A stretch of 64,000 bases of DNA from Dreissena polymorpha (Eukaryota; Mollusca; Bivalvia; Myida; Dreissenidae): assembly GCF_020536995.1 (NCBI RefSeq), contig NC_068362.1, positions 98,986,187 through 99,050,186 on the forward strand, read 5' to 3'. Below are positions 44,857 through 56,149 of this stretch, piece by piece. A program made the position numbers and the translations under genes. The notes under the pieces were generated by a model, which saw only the letters and a list, made by a program, of their open reading frames with translations, did not search any database and was not told the DNA's origin. The stretch's first letter is position 1. Each line of letters opens with the position of its first letter.

Positions 44857-47815
44857 TGAGTTATAATAGTTTATATAAAAGATAGCATCTCTTTTGTACG
44901 TAGACATGATTTAGAAAGTGACGATATTGAATCTATTTGGCTACAAATCAATATTGTAAAGTACAAACCATATCTAATTAACTTTGTTTATCGCCCACCA
45001 AATAGCCTTCAATCTTGGATTGACTCATTTGAATTACAGATAAATAAGGCAGACATGGAAGATTGTAATATGTATTCAACCGAGGATTTTAATTTTCACT
45101 GTTTAAGCCAAAACATATTTAACAATAAGAAATGGGAAAAACTTATCACTGATTTTAATTTGAAACAACACGTATCTTTTCCAACAAGGGTTACGGAACG
45201 TTCATCATCAATATTAGACCATTTTTATTCAAAATATGACAACATTTCTGAGGTAATCATACCAAAAATAGGCATAAGTGACCATTACCCAGTAGTTTTT
45301 ACATTAAGCGTCAAAGATAAAATTGTTAAAACAGATGATCATAAAATTATTAAGTACAGATGTTTTAACAAATTTAATGAAATCAATTTTCAAAATGACT
45401 TAGCAAATGCTAATTTTGATATGGTTGAAACAATAGAGGATGCTAATGAGGCATTTGAAGTATTTTATAACATATTAAACTCAGTCCTTAATAAGAATGC
45501 CCCTATCAAATATAAAAAAGTGAAGAGATTACAACAACCTGGTTGGTACAACGAAAACATAAAACAAGCAAGGTCTTTAAGGGATAAATATAAACGTGAA
45601 TCTAGTTGGCCACAATATAAGTTGTAATAAATGTAACAGTGCAATCAAAATGGCTAAAAAAGAATATTTTTTGAATGCGGTACAAAACAAAACAAGTGCG
45701 AAATCGCTCTGGAAAACTATTAAATTAGCATCAAATGAACACACAGAATCCTCTATTTTGCCAAATGTAATAAGGAAGGATGATCGGATAATATCTGGTA
45801 AAACAAATGTAGCTAATGCTCTTAATGATCACTTTGTTGACATCTCAAAACTTATTAAAAAGACTAAATTTGCTGAACACGATTTCAACTCACTAAAAAC
45901 ATATCTAGATGCTAAGCTAGAGTCTAAGCATTTCTCTGTTCAATTTATTACCACATCAGAAGTTAGTACTTTAATTAATCAACTTCATTCAAACAAATCT
46001 GCTGGGGCTGATGGTATAGGACCCAGCATTATTAAACTTTGCAAAGATTTCATTATACAACCAATCACTGCTCTTATAAATAACTGTATATCACATGGAA
46101 CTTTTCCCGACATGCTTAAAATTGCAATCGTAATACCTTTATATAAGGGTGGATCGGTAAAAGATCCCAATAATTATAGACCAATATCACTTTTACCTAC
46201 TATATATAAAATATTTGAAAAGCATATAGCTAAACAATTGCATATATATCTAGAATCTACAAGTCTATTAAACAAAACCCAGTCGGGTTTTCGCAAATAT
46301 CATTCTTGTCAAACAGCATTGATTAATATAGTTGATTCATGGCTTAAACAAATTGATAATGGAAATCTGGTAGGTACAATTTTCTTGGATTTTAAAAAAG
46401 CATTTGATCTTGTGGACCATAGGGTTCTTTTACACAAAATCATTTTAATGATAGGTCATGCGACCTATTTTCTTCATATCTCCGCAATCGATTTCAGTTT
46501 ATCAAAGCAGAAAAAACACTACCTCTACTTGTAAAAGCATCATTGCTGGTGTTCCCCAAGGATCTATTTTAGGACCTCTTCTATTTCTTATTTACGTTAA
46601 TGATCTTACGCTAGATCTTACATGTGATTCTGCAATGTATGCTTATGATACAACATTGCACACTGTGGGAACAAATATTCAAACACTTCAAAATAAGCTA
46701 CAAACAAATCTTTCAATTGTAAGTGATTGGTGCCAAACTAATAACATGATTATTAATCCGCTAAAAACTACTTGTATGGTATTAGGGTCAAAACGGAAAG
46801 CTCAAAACATGACAGATCTAAAACTTAAAATTTCAGATACGGTGATCAAAACAGTAAATTGTCAAAAACTTCTTGGCCTTTATATTGACAATACTCTATC
46901 TTGGAAACTACACATTAACAGCGTTTGTTCAAAAATGTCATCACGAATGTTTCTTTTGCAAAAAATAAAACCATATTTAACCCTTGAAATGCGTAAGCTC
47001 TTCTATAATGGTTATATCTCACCTATATCCGACTATGCATGTGTTACCTGGGGTTCAGCGGCCAAAACGGAAATTAATAGAATAGTCAAAATACAAAAGC
47101 GTTGTGGTGCACATATTTTAAATAAAAGTACAACACTAATTCAAAAACACTATTTAAAGATCTAAAATGGTTGACTTTTGAACAGCGTAATCACTATTTC
47201 ATGTCAGTTATTGTATTTAAAGCATTTCACAATCAAACCCCAACATACATACGTGACCTTTTGACACCTTCACAAAATATTCACTATAACTTGCGATCTT
47301 GCGAAAAGGGGGATTTAAAGCTAGTGCGAATACCCAAAACAAACTATTTCAAACAATCGTTTGAATTTTCTAGCAAAACAATTTGGAATTCGTTACCCCA
47401 ATCTATACGTCAAACAAACAAGTTAATTACATTTAAGAAAAAATTAAAAGCTTATCTTTCTTCCACACTTTATGAAATAAACTAAAACATGCTTCATGTT
47501 GTTTTAGTAAATAACATTAGTTTAATGTTTAAATACTGTTCTTGCATAAATGGTTATTGTAGTTTTATGTCTGTCATTTGTTTTTAATTATAATATATAT
47601 CATTATATGTGTATGCATATATGATTCTTTATGTTTTGTTCTTATTGCTCAAGATGAAATATGATGTATTTGTTGTAAATTGTATCTTGTTAGAAGACCT
47701 TGTTGAAAATAAGAAATGTATTATATAAATTGCATATTATGGAATTTCATCTGATGTATTTCTTAACAAGTCTATCTTCTTTAAATAAAGATTTTATTAT
47801 TATTATTATTATTAG
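44857..47815 (+). mobile_element. 5'-truncated non-LTR retrotransposon (LINE), broken
   Basis: The sequence opens inside an endonuclease domain (VYIKDSISFVRRHD, later NFVYRPPNS and EDFNFH where GDFN is usual). A reverse transcriptase follows with SAGADGIGPSIIK, NNYRPISLLPTIYKIFEKH, QSGFRKYHSCQTALI, FLDFKKAFDLVDH, GVPQGSILGPLLFLIYVNDL and a catalytic box reading YAYDTT where YADDT is expected. The C-terminal part has VTWGSAAKTEINRI. Coding is split over four frames (45055-45627, 45596-46534, 46458-47165, 47171-47485), so at least three frame breaks exist. ORF1 and the start of the endonuclease are absent. The 3' end is AATAAAG and an (ATT)n tail. Motifs fit the Jockey/CR1/L2 group; I cannot place the clade. 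It lies antisense in the espin homologue's intron. Confidence 0.9.
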
Positions 47816-47934
47816 TTAGTGTTTGTCTTAAATATCTTTAACTATTAAAGGTTGTATTTGTTACATACATAATTTAAGCTGCATCATGAAAACATGTTTC
47901 TTATGCCATATGTATAGCCAGTGAAGCTCCAGAC

Positions 47935-48040
47935 TGTGGACTGTGCAGCTCCAGACCATCTTAGTGCAGACTGCACAGGCTAATCTGGGCTAACACTTTA
48001 CGCACAGGCATTATGCCCAGTTTTCTCAGAACACGACTCA
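47935..48040. mobile_element. Palindromic MITE fragment (GCACAGGCTAATC family)
   Basis: GTGCAGACTGCACAGGCTAA TCTGGGCTAACACTTTACGC and the end CCAGTTTTCTCAGAACACG match the right half of longer copies at 49880 and 63438. Confidence 0.75.
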
Positions 48041-48425
48041 TTTAATCACAAACGAATTTGTGAAGGTACAATTGTTGTATATTTGGAGAAATTAACTATA
48101 ATAAAGAAATTGAAACAGAAATCAAATTAGACTTGAATTCATCAATTACTTTGTTGTTGTATATTTCAACACACTTAATTATATGGATTAATTGACATTA
48201 ATAGAATGGAAACAACTTGCCAAATTCATCATTTAATAAACTCCATTTACTCATTTAACATCATTGACGTCGTTACGGCAAATTGCGAATAAGGTTGTTA
48301 ATCAAACGACTATGCAGCAGACTCATTTTTGCATGACACGGGCTTATTGTACAGTTTAAGACTTTGCATGTACCCTCTGATGAATGAGGATTGCTGAGGA
48401 GGATTGTATCCAGTGGAAATATGCA
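48041..48425. other. Intronic stretch, no recognised feature
   Basis: Between two MITEs in the espin homologue's last intron; nothing recognised. Confidence 0.4.
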
Positions 48426-48667
48426 TTAACCCTTTACCACTTAGATACGTCTCTTCATGCATCTGTAGTCCCTCAGAAAGTTATATTGAATTTTAGACCA
48501 TTCTTACTAGATTAAAGTTTTGAAGGCTTCATTTCCAACTCTTATATACTGATGAGCAGCACACAGCATAAAATCTGAACAGACTGCGAGTTACTTACAG
48601 GATGTTCTGGTTTTATGCTGATTGCAAAAGCCATTTTCACTTTGCATCTTATGGGGGAAAGCTTTAA
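48426..48667 (+). mobile_element. TTAA-flanked hairpin MITE (GCATAAAAxCxGAACAGxCTGCGAG family)
   Basis: TTAA at both ends (48426 and 48664). Left end CCCTTTACCACTTAGATACG, with the central inverted pair GCATAAAATCTGAACAGACT / TGTTCTGGTTTTATGCTG. About 240 bp. Confidence 0.8.
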
Positions 48668-49068
48668 ATGATTTCTGGTAAATTTCAAGCACACTAGTAT
48701 GTATTATGTCATGCATTATCATAAACAACACATTTTCAGCACAAGGTTTAGAATTAAATATTTGAAAAATAAATGGAAACTATTTTTAATTGTTACCAAA
48801 AAAAACACTTTTATCTTAACACTTAAAAAAACAAAAACATCCTCATTCAGGTCCATTCCTTATGTACTTCCATTAGTTCGCAGACGTCCATGATATAAAA
48901 CACTATTTTGAAATCTGCATACATTTCTGACTCAGTAGACAATTGTAATATGTGCAACCTCAATTTAAAGTGTCATTGTAAGTTTCATGCTAAGTTTCCT
49001 TACACATTGCACTCAACTTAAATTAACACCATTGGCACAGATGTTATTTTTCGTCAAGGTTAACAGAA

Positions 49069-49664
49069 GTTCTGTGTCTGTTAACTATATACTGTACTCT
49101 GTGTCTGTTAACTATATACGGTACTCTGTGTCTGTTAACTATATACGGTACTCTGTGTCTGTTTACTATATACTGTACTCTGTGTCTGTTAACTATATAC
49201 GGTACTCTGTGTCTGTTAAATATATACGGTACTCTTTGTCTGTTAACTATATACTGTACTCTGTGTCTGTTAACTATATACGGTACTCTGTGTCTGTTAA
49301 CTATATACGGTACTCTGTGTCTGTTAACTATATACGGTACTCTGTGTCTGTTAACTATATACGGTACTCTGTGTCTGTTAACTATATACGGTACTCTGTG
49401 TCTGTTAACTATATACGGTACTCTGTGTCTGTTTACTATATACGGTACTCTGTGTCTGTTAACTATATACGGTACTCTGTGTCTGTTAACTATACGGTAC
49501 TCTGTGTCTGTTAACTATATACGGTACTCTGTGTCTGTTAACTATATACGGTACTCTGTGTCTGTTAACTATATACGGTACTCTGTGTCTGTTTACTATA
49601 TACGGTACTCTGTGTCTGTTAACTATATACGGTACTCTATGTCTGTTAATTATATACGGTACTC
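49069..49664 (+). repeat. 27-bp minisatellite, about 22 units
   Basis: The unit is CTGTGTCTGTTAACTATATA CGGTACT, with scattered point variants (GTTTAC, TACTGT) and one unit shortened by 4 bp near 49489. Because 27 is a multiple of 3, a 175-codon open frame (YSVSVNYIR repeats) runs across part of it. I treat that frame as an artefact. Confidence 0.95.
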
Positions 49665-49879
49665 ATTTCATAGCTGATTGGTAAAGACTGATATACCCCC
49701 AAATATTTCCATAAAACAATCATACAAATTTTCCAATTGGTCTCAGGCTTGTTGTGTGCACGAATGTTCAAATATATTTCCTAGACGAAAGTTCAAATCA
49801 TAAATAAGCTCTATGTTTTCTTGCCACTAAACACTCAAATACCATGCACATGTAAAGGCTATTTGGACAGAGGAACACA

Positions 49880-50052
49880 TGAGTAGCGTTCTGAGAAAAC
49901 TGGGCTTAATGCATGTGCGTAAAGTGTCGTCCCAGATTAGCCTGTGCAGTCTGCACAGGCAAATCAGGGACAACACTTTCCGCTTTTATGACATTTTTCA
50001 TTTAAATGAAGTCTCTTCTTAGCAAAAATCCAATCTCAGAACGCGACACAAA
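49880..50052. mobile_element. Palindromic MITE (GCACAGGCTAATC family) next to an espin splice donor
   Basis: Ends CGTTCTGAGAAAACTGGGCT and CAATCTCAGAACGCG are inverted. The core is AGATTAGCCTGTGCAGTCTG CACAGGCAAATCAGG. The right end lies about 15 bp from the 50067 donor of the minus-strand gene. Confidence 0.8.
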
Positions 50053-50067
50053 TAATCTAATTTGTAC

Positions 50068-50147
50068 CTCGCTTCAGCCTCTTTTCTCTCCACAATTGCT
50101 CTCTTCCAGGCAGGCATATCCTTGAACCTCGCTTCCCTCTCCTCTAC
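50068..50147 (-). CDS. ESPN: Espin homologue, exon with the second tryptophan motif (MPAWK)
   Basis: Acceptor TTATTTCAG, donor GTACAA. The 80-bp exon encodes VEEREARFKDMPAWKRAIVE then RKEAEA and two bases of an Arg codon completed in the next exon. The motif 'MPAWKRxIxxRK' followed by charged helix is characteristic of the espin/forked actin-bundling module, as I recall the family, and similar motifs occur in taperin and phostensin. It joins the 50841 exon in phase 0. Confidence 0.92.
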
Positions 50148-50840
50148 CTGAAATAATGATCAAAGCTTAATTAATAATTTCAAGGTCAACATGTACATGT
50201 ATATTTTTGTAGATGATTTGTGAATTTTGATGTAGACATAAATGTTTTCATACACTTCATTATTCTTTAGCTGATTATTAATATTTTTATGAGCACATTT
50301 TAATCAATCATCTATTTTAATCATCCAGTATCAAAACTGAGAAGCGAGCAAACACATATTATTAAAATTTCTTCTTCAAATACAATATGATATTACTAAA
50401 ATAACCAACACCTGTTATTATGCAGATATATTTCTCAAAGGAAGTAATAAATCAGGTCACTGTTATTGTCTTTTAAATGACTCAGCAACAACTTATAATT
50501 AAACCAATTAACCTTTTATCTTAAAATGATTATTCAAGAAACAATAAAAATTCTGTTAGCAAGGTATCATTGGTGAATTGCATCTGAATATTAGTGAAAA
50601 GTAAATGTTGTTAAGTTTTCTTTAAATGAGTATTCAGAATGGTAAAACACAGCATAGTTGCACAAATACTTGAATGTTCAGTAATTTATCTACGAACAAT
50701 TAGAATTTACAAAAAATTGCTTTACAAATAAGAACAGCAACTTTTTTTTATTTAAAGGGCAAATAAATAATTTGATAATTTCCCACCTGTAAACATTAAA
50801 GTATTAGATACAGTTTTGATAACATTTTCTCTTTACTAAC
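50148..50840 (-). other. Espin homologue, 0.7-kb intron
   Basis: Donor GTTAGT (ends at 50840), acceptor TTATTTCAG. AT-rich; nothing else recognised. Confidence 0.7.
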
Positions 50841-50990
50841 TTTTCTCTTCTCCAGTGTTTCCTTCATTGCCTTCTCGGCAATCTGTTTGGCAGCCAGCTG
50901 CACCTTCCATGCTGGCAGATCACCTCTGTTGGGCACTTGGTCAATAAAATTCTTTGGGTCCCATTCTCCTTTAAGCTCCATCTTTGGCTC
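50841..50990 (-). CDS. ESPN: Espin homologue, exon with the first tryptophan motif (LPAWK)
   Basis: 150 bp, 50 codons, phase 0 at both ends. It reads EPKMELKGEWDPKNFIDQVP then NRGDLPAWKVQLAAKQIAEK and a charged stretch ending LEKRK. The spacing IDQVP...GxxLPAWK followed by a basic helix corresponds to the start of the espin actin-bundling module (IPEWKRQ in mammals, from memory). The acceptor (TTTAAAAG) has a weak pyrimidine tract, but the frame and the join to both neighbours are unambiguous. Confidence 0.92.
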
Positions 50991-51080
50991 CTTTTAAATA
51001 GGTTACATACAAGAAAATATTAAATCTGTTTTCTGGACACTTACAAAGAAAATACTTTAAAGATATCTTTGACAACACAA

Positions 51081-51310
51081 TTAACCCTGTTATGCCTAGC
51101 GTCTAGAAAAAAGGCCTTGGCAAACAGTGTAGACCCAGATGAGATGCTGCATGATGCGGTGTCTCATCAGGGTCTGCGCTGTTTTCTTTAAGGAATTTCT
51201 GTAAGAAATATTCTAAATATAGAAATAAATATACCAGACATCTCTAATTTTCGAAATAAACTGATCCAATTTAGAAGGATGGGAGAGTCAACTAGGCATA
51301 AATGGGTTAA
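51081..51310 (-). mobile_element. TTAA-flanked hairpin MITE, diverged GATGAGACGCCAC family
   Basis: TTAA at 51081 and 51307. The central CCAGATGAGATGCTGCATGA / TGCGGTGTCTCATCAGGGTC stem is the same design as 60227-60438 with changed sequence. It lies in the intron between the WH2 exon and the bundling-module exons. Confidence 0.75.
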
Positions 51311-51469
51311 GAATTGATTGATGAGGATTGTTCACAATTATGGCAAGTAGAAAATTTGCATTTTGTACCTGTATGCCTCTGTTTGACATGACTAAGCGAA
51401 GGAATACCTTTATCTTTTGTCTGTAGTTGCTTTCACAAACTTATGTAATAAAATAGCTGTAAAATCTGC

Positions 51470-52186
51470 GAAAAAAAATGCAAAAAAAATAAAAATAATT
51501 GGGGGTTGGGGGGGGGGGACGGGTGGGGGGGGGGAGGGGATTCTTGGGTGCGATGGTTGGACGGTATTTCAAAAATAAAATAATACAAATAAATATTTGT
51601 GTTTTTTAACCGTTTCAAAAAAAATAAAAAATTTTGGGGGGTGGGGGGGGGGGGGGGGTATAGTATGAGGGTGTGGTGGTCATTTGTGTGATGATCTAAA
51701 AAAAAAAAAAAAAAATTAGGGGGGGGGGGGGGTTTGGGGAGGGGGGGGGGGGCATGGGGGATGGTTTGGGTGGACTCTATTGTGGTATGTCAGGTAAGAG
51801 TAGTTTTGTAAAAGTATCAATCAAATCTAATCATAAATAAAGAAGTTATGGCAATTTTAGCAAAATTTAATAATTTGACCTTGAGAGTCAAGGTCATTCA
51901 AAGGTTAAGGTAAAATTCAACTTGCCAGGTACAGTTACCTCATGATAGCATGAAAGTATTTGAAGTTTGAAAGCAATAGCCTTGATACTTTATAAGTGAA
52001 GTGGATCGAAACACAAAATTTAACCATATATTCAAAGTTACTAAGCTAAAAAAGGGCCATAATTCCGTAAAAATTACTACCAGAGTTATGCAACTTGTCC
52101 TTTTACTGTACCTTTATGACAACGCCAACGCCAAGGTGATGACAATAGTTCATAATTTTTTTTCAAAAAATAGATGAGCTAAAAAT
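51470..52186 (+). repeat. 'GCACCGCC' type repeat, short copy without head
   Basis: G-rich tracts with GGATGGTTTGGGTGGACTCT and GGTATGTCAGGTAAGAGTAG, about one and a half units, and the tail AAAATAGATGAGCT. It ends about 20 bp before the 52209 exon boundary. Confidence 0.8.
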
Positions 52187-52208
52187 AAAAAAGAAGAACA
52201 CATCTCAC

Positions 52209-52464
52209 CGTTTCATGTGACACACCACCATTCACAATGTCTATTTTCTGCCCTGAAGAGAATACTGTTATTGGGGTAGGCGACAATTTATCTTCCAGTC
52301 TCGTGTTTTTTGACATCTTTTTTAGGGCACCCCCTTTGGTGGCCTCTTTCAGTTCACTTATGAAGTCAGAATTGGCGCTGTTGTCGATGGCCATCCGAGT
52401 GTTGGTCGGGCTCAGAGCCCCGTACTGGGCTTGCATCATTTCTGGAGTTAATAATGCTGCAGGC
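52209..52464 (-). CDS. ESPN: Espin homologue, WH2-domain exon
   Basis: Acceptor TTTTAG, donor GTGAGA. One base completes an Arg codon, then PAALLTPEMMQAQYGALSPT and on to FISELKEATKGGALKKM (coordinates about 52314-52364), a good match to the WH2 pattern LLxxIxxGxxLKKV. WH2 motifs bind monomeric actin; espins carry one between the proline-rich region and the bundling module, which is its place here. The exon ends GGVSHET and joins the 50841 exon in phase 0. Confidence 0.93.
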
Positions 52465-54921
52465 CTAAAACAAAGAAAAATAACCTTCTATAAATAATAA
52501 TTACTATTGCTGTAATTTGAATGAATATATGAATAATATTTAACACTAGAATAAAACCTTATATTTAAATATGATAATATTTAACAAATGTTTCACTACA
52601 TGGAGAAAGAGTGGGTACTTTTAATGACATATATACAAAATTAGGTAGGCTGCATACTCATTCAAGAATATATTTTAATACAAGTATAAAACTAGGTCAC
52701 AAAACAATTTCATATCCATTAAAAACACCAAAATGCTAGTCTTTGACCCAAAACAACATAATTCAAAATAATGTGTGTAGGTCTAAGAATATTATATAAC
52801 CTAGCTCTAATATTAACTAATAATAATTTCTATTTAAAGAAGTACAGGAAAATAATATTGAATAAACTTCATGCACTTTAGCATGGGGGAAAAATTCACA
52901 AGGAGGTAAATTTGGGGATTCCCAACAGCTGTCAGTTTTGTTACTACTTTTAAGATTTCTTTCGCTACACAACAACATCGGTTCTTATGTGAAAAAGACG
53001 CATATTGACTTGAAAATATTGTTTTATGACAATATTTAATGATCAAGGACTTGAAACAAAATAAAAGTACATAAAAAATGTTTGACTGCATCAAAATGTT
53101 TTGTATTATATGCACTTTTTGGATAGACAGAAATATTACAATTTAACTACAAATACAGGTGTCTGGCTTGTATGTAATGTTTGTAATAAGAGTAATTTGT
53201 TTTTAGATAACAATAACAAAAAGGAGCATTCTTTTTCCTCCAACTTGCATCTTAAAAAATGCTTAGAATAAATTAAACCAATTTGAAAGAAACCACCATA
53301 TGTTCCATACAAGAATAACAAGCAAATTCCTTGAATTGATATCCCCCGCCAATATGCTTCTGGACACACAAGTGTTATATTTGGCACTCAAAAAAGCATT
53401 TTTTTGAAGATACAAAGGGCCATAACTCCATTATTAACAGATGGTGTACAATGCCATTTGGCATGCATCATCATCTTATCCATATATATACTCATACCAA
53501 CTTTCAATGAAATCTGCCAAAGCACTTCCTAGATATGGCTCCGGACGGATGAAAGGAAAGATGGACGGACAATGCCAAAACATCCCTCCACCTATGGTGG
53601 GGGATAATAAACATACAGGCATACATTAATCATTAATAATTATAAGGTAAATACCTGCTTCAAGCTTTATTGTTCTTGCTACATAATAAACAGATCTGTA
53701 AAGGTATGTTTTTTAATTAATTTTATAAAAAAAATATGTATTTTTTGTAGTAAGAAAAGAACACTAGACTTTCCAAATGGGTACTTAGATTTCAAATTTG
53801 GGAGACAAGTCACTGTGTTGTATTTTGTGTGAAAATGAAGACACAGCGTACTTGAAGATGGTACAATACACTGAAAATAATAACAAAATCGACAACTTAA
53901 ACAAATCCTCAAATTTCCCGTTCTGGGGAAATTTAGCCCCACAGCTGAAGGTAATGAGGGTATATGATAGAAATTGCATGTGGGCTGCCATGCTAATTGC
54001 TAAATTACAATATTTGCTTACTGCCAATATGCACAAATGTCCAAGTGTTATTTATTTAAGCATACACCGTTTTGGAAAAACAAACAGTTTATGTGTCTTA
54101 ATAGTAACTAACTGTTAGGTGATAACCAGTTATCGTTTAGCAATTGGAAAAAAAATAAATAAGGAAAATAACATTTGACAATAAGGAAAGAAAGAGAGCT
54201 TTAAAAAGACACAGCCCAGTCAAATTTGTATACATTACCAGCACATTGTAATTTGGCAAAATCACAGCAAATCAGCCTCCCAATTTTAACAGACAAAGTA
54301 CACGTACATCATGCATCCCTAAATGGGACACAGTAAACCAATTATCACAGTGAAGTACATATAAGCAGAAGGGAATCAGAGCAACAAAATGGCATTGAAT
54401 ATACAGAAACTTAACCTCTGTGCTCTTGCAACATTAACATATTAAGCAAATAACGCTGCAAAAAAGACCATTCACAATATTTTGTGTCTTGACCGTTGCG
54501 TTCTCTAATTTATTCAAATTGGCTTAAATTTGTCCTCAATAGGTATCAGATAACTCCATGCAATGCAGAAGAGTTTTGCCCTTTGGAGAAGACCTGGCCT
54601 TTATTGATCATGAAATAAATGTTTAATTCCTTAACATCAGAAATACATTTTAACCAATGACACTCAAAGATGATTATAAATTCTATTATACTTGGTATAT
54701 AATTGGAATATATTGTTAATGTTGCTGTTAAGCTTGCAATTTGAAAGAGTCTTGGAAATTACCATCGTAAGATATCAACAGAGGAATCATTCAACTTATC
54801 TACGTTAATCTTATGGCTTGACCGTAACCAAATCATTAATCATAGGTATTCAACAATGGTGCAAAACTCATTGAACATTTTGTGGGAATATATTCAGTGC
54901 CATTTGTTGCCATGAACAAAC
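52465..54921 (-). other. Espin homologue, 2.5-kb intron
   Basis: Donor GTTTGT (ends at 54921), acceptor TTTGTTTTAG. Holds the inverted repeat copy at 53338-53612; otherwise AT-rich with no supported exon. Confidence 0.7.
53338..53612 (-). repeat. One-unit 'GAGCCATATCTTGGA' repeat, minus orientation
   Basis: Starts GATATCCCCCGCCAATATGC, has a single unit (AAGGGCCATAACTCCATTAT, TTCAATGAAATCTGCCAAAG), a short leader (GATGGACGGACAA) and the head CCACCTATGGTGGGGGATA. It is the minimal complete form of the 15690-17262 repeat. Confidence 0.8.
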
Positions 54922-56149
54922 CTAGCAGGGAGGTAAGCAGGGTTTCCTTTAGTTTCCGCTGCTGATGCGTTCTGGGTAATGTTGCTCATGGAATGGTTCC
55001 TATTCACCAACGAAGGAGGTAATGGTGGCGGAGGTGGTGGAAGGGCAACAAGAAGTTGAGGTTTAGACTGGTTAATTGTGTTTTCGTATACATCATTGTC
55101 TAAATCTGGATGCTTATAAGATGAATCCATATGCCTCGATGGATTGTCCACATCATTGAATTTGGTTCTGTCATTGGAAATGTTGGAACCAGATTTTGAA
55201 GTCAGTAGAAAGTGGTTGGATTCAGGTCTCATTTGCAAAGCTGTGGGTCTTGTGGCTTGAGTGGTGTCTGTGACATTCCGACGTGTCGGAATTGTTGATA
55301 ATGGTGGAGCTGGAGGAACATAATAAGAAGCTTCACCTAGAGTGTTCTGGCTGTTGCTGTCATGTCTGTGTTCATCAACTGTAATGATTGTAGTCAGATA
55401 ACCGTGCTTGAACGAAGGATGGGAACCGGAGGAATGGGGATGGGGAGCAGGCAACAATTCTGCACGACCAATGGAGTTTACATAGGAGGGTTGGGATTGG
55501 TAACCAAAATTGTCTGACAGGACAGCCGACTGGTTCCCAATAAGTGCTACATAAGGCTGGGTACCAGGACTATCAATACTAATTATTACAGACCCATCTT
55601 CCGCCAATGCTGTCCTAGAAAAGTGACCTGTTATCTTCTCCATGTTAGTTCCAGTGCCATGCTGACCACCTTTAATACCTCCATTTTCAAACGCTTTGGT
55701 TTGATTCTTGACATTTACTTTCTGCTGGCCTAGGATATGAGTTTCAGGGGGTTTGGAAAATGCATCATCATACAGAGCGTCATCTGTGTCATTTATGTGC
55801 TCAGTGGCTTCACTAAATGTCACACCTTTCTTTGCCTGTTGACTGACACTATCCACTTTGACTGTCCTTAAATTCTGAACCTTTGGCTTAAATTGTTCAC
55901 TTTCCCCTTCAATACCAAAATTTGCTCTATCCATCTTTTCTTTTACTAGCTCATAATTCTTTTTGGTTTCTTTAGCAACTGTTTTTTCTGCAAAGGCTAT
56001 AACATCATCTAGCTGCGACAAGGAACTATGAGATGCATCCGACTCACTATTGCTCAAGCTAAATCTCCGTCTAGGTTCGTTACTGGGGCCTGTCACATCT
56101 GAGTGAACTCCACTGTGACCCAGATCAAGCCTGGGTATAAAACTATCAT
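54922..56149 (-). CDS. ESPN: Espin homologue, long low-complexity exon with poly-proline tract
   Basis: 1,228 bp encoding about 409 residues. Acceptor CACATTTCAG, donor GTTTGT; two bases at each edge complete codons with the neighbours. The start is DSFIPRLDLGHSGV, then a Ser-rich stretch (RRRFSLSNSESDASHSSLSQ) and a charged helix (EKTVAKETKKNYELVKEK). A KKGVTFSEA motif at about 55815-55829 fits the RVxF-type PP1-docking consensus. Near the end, VALPPPPPPLPPSL (about 55018-55053) could bind profilin, EVH1 or SH3 domains. Proline-rich regions precede the WH2 motif in espins. A shorter reading starting at an internal GTG is wrong; the exon extends 5' to 56149. Confidence 0.9.

Larger units (their letters stand above)
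32657..50067 (-). other. Espin homologue, 17.4-kb last intron
   Basis: Bounded by donor GTACAA (minus strand, at 50067) and acceptor TTTCTAG (at 32657). It separates the second and third tryptophan motifs of the bundling module. It contains MITEs, a hAT-like element, a 7.2-kb insertion, four tandem-unit arrays, a LINE and a minisatellite. No further exon is needed, since the phases on both sides join. Confidence 0.8.

Noticed and set aside
48987-49514. 175-codon open frame of YSVSVNYIR repeats
   Set aside because: It is a translation of a 27-bp minisatellite whose period is a multiple of three. There are no flanking gene signals, and the array continues past the frame.
53798-54118. 106-codon frame MGDKSLCCILCENEDTAYLK as a gene
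   Set aside because: It lies in an espin intron, is AT-rich, and has no splice context or recognisable motif; the CxxC-like start is not enough.
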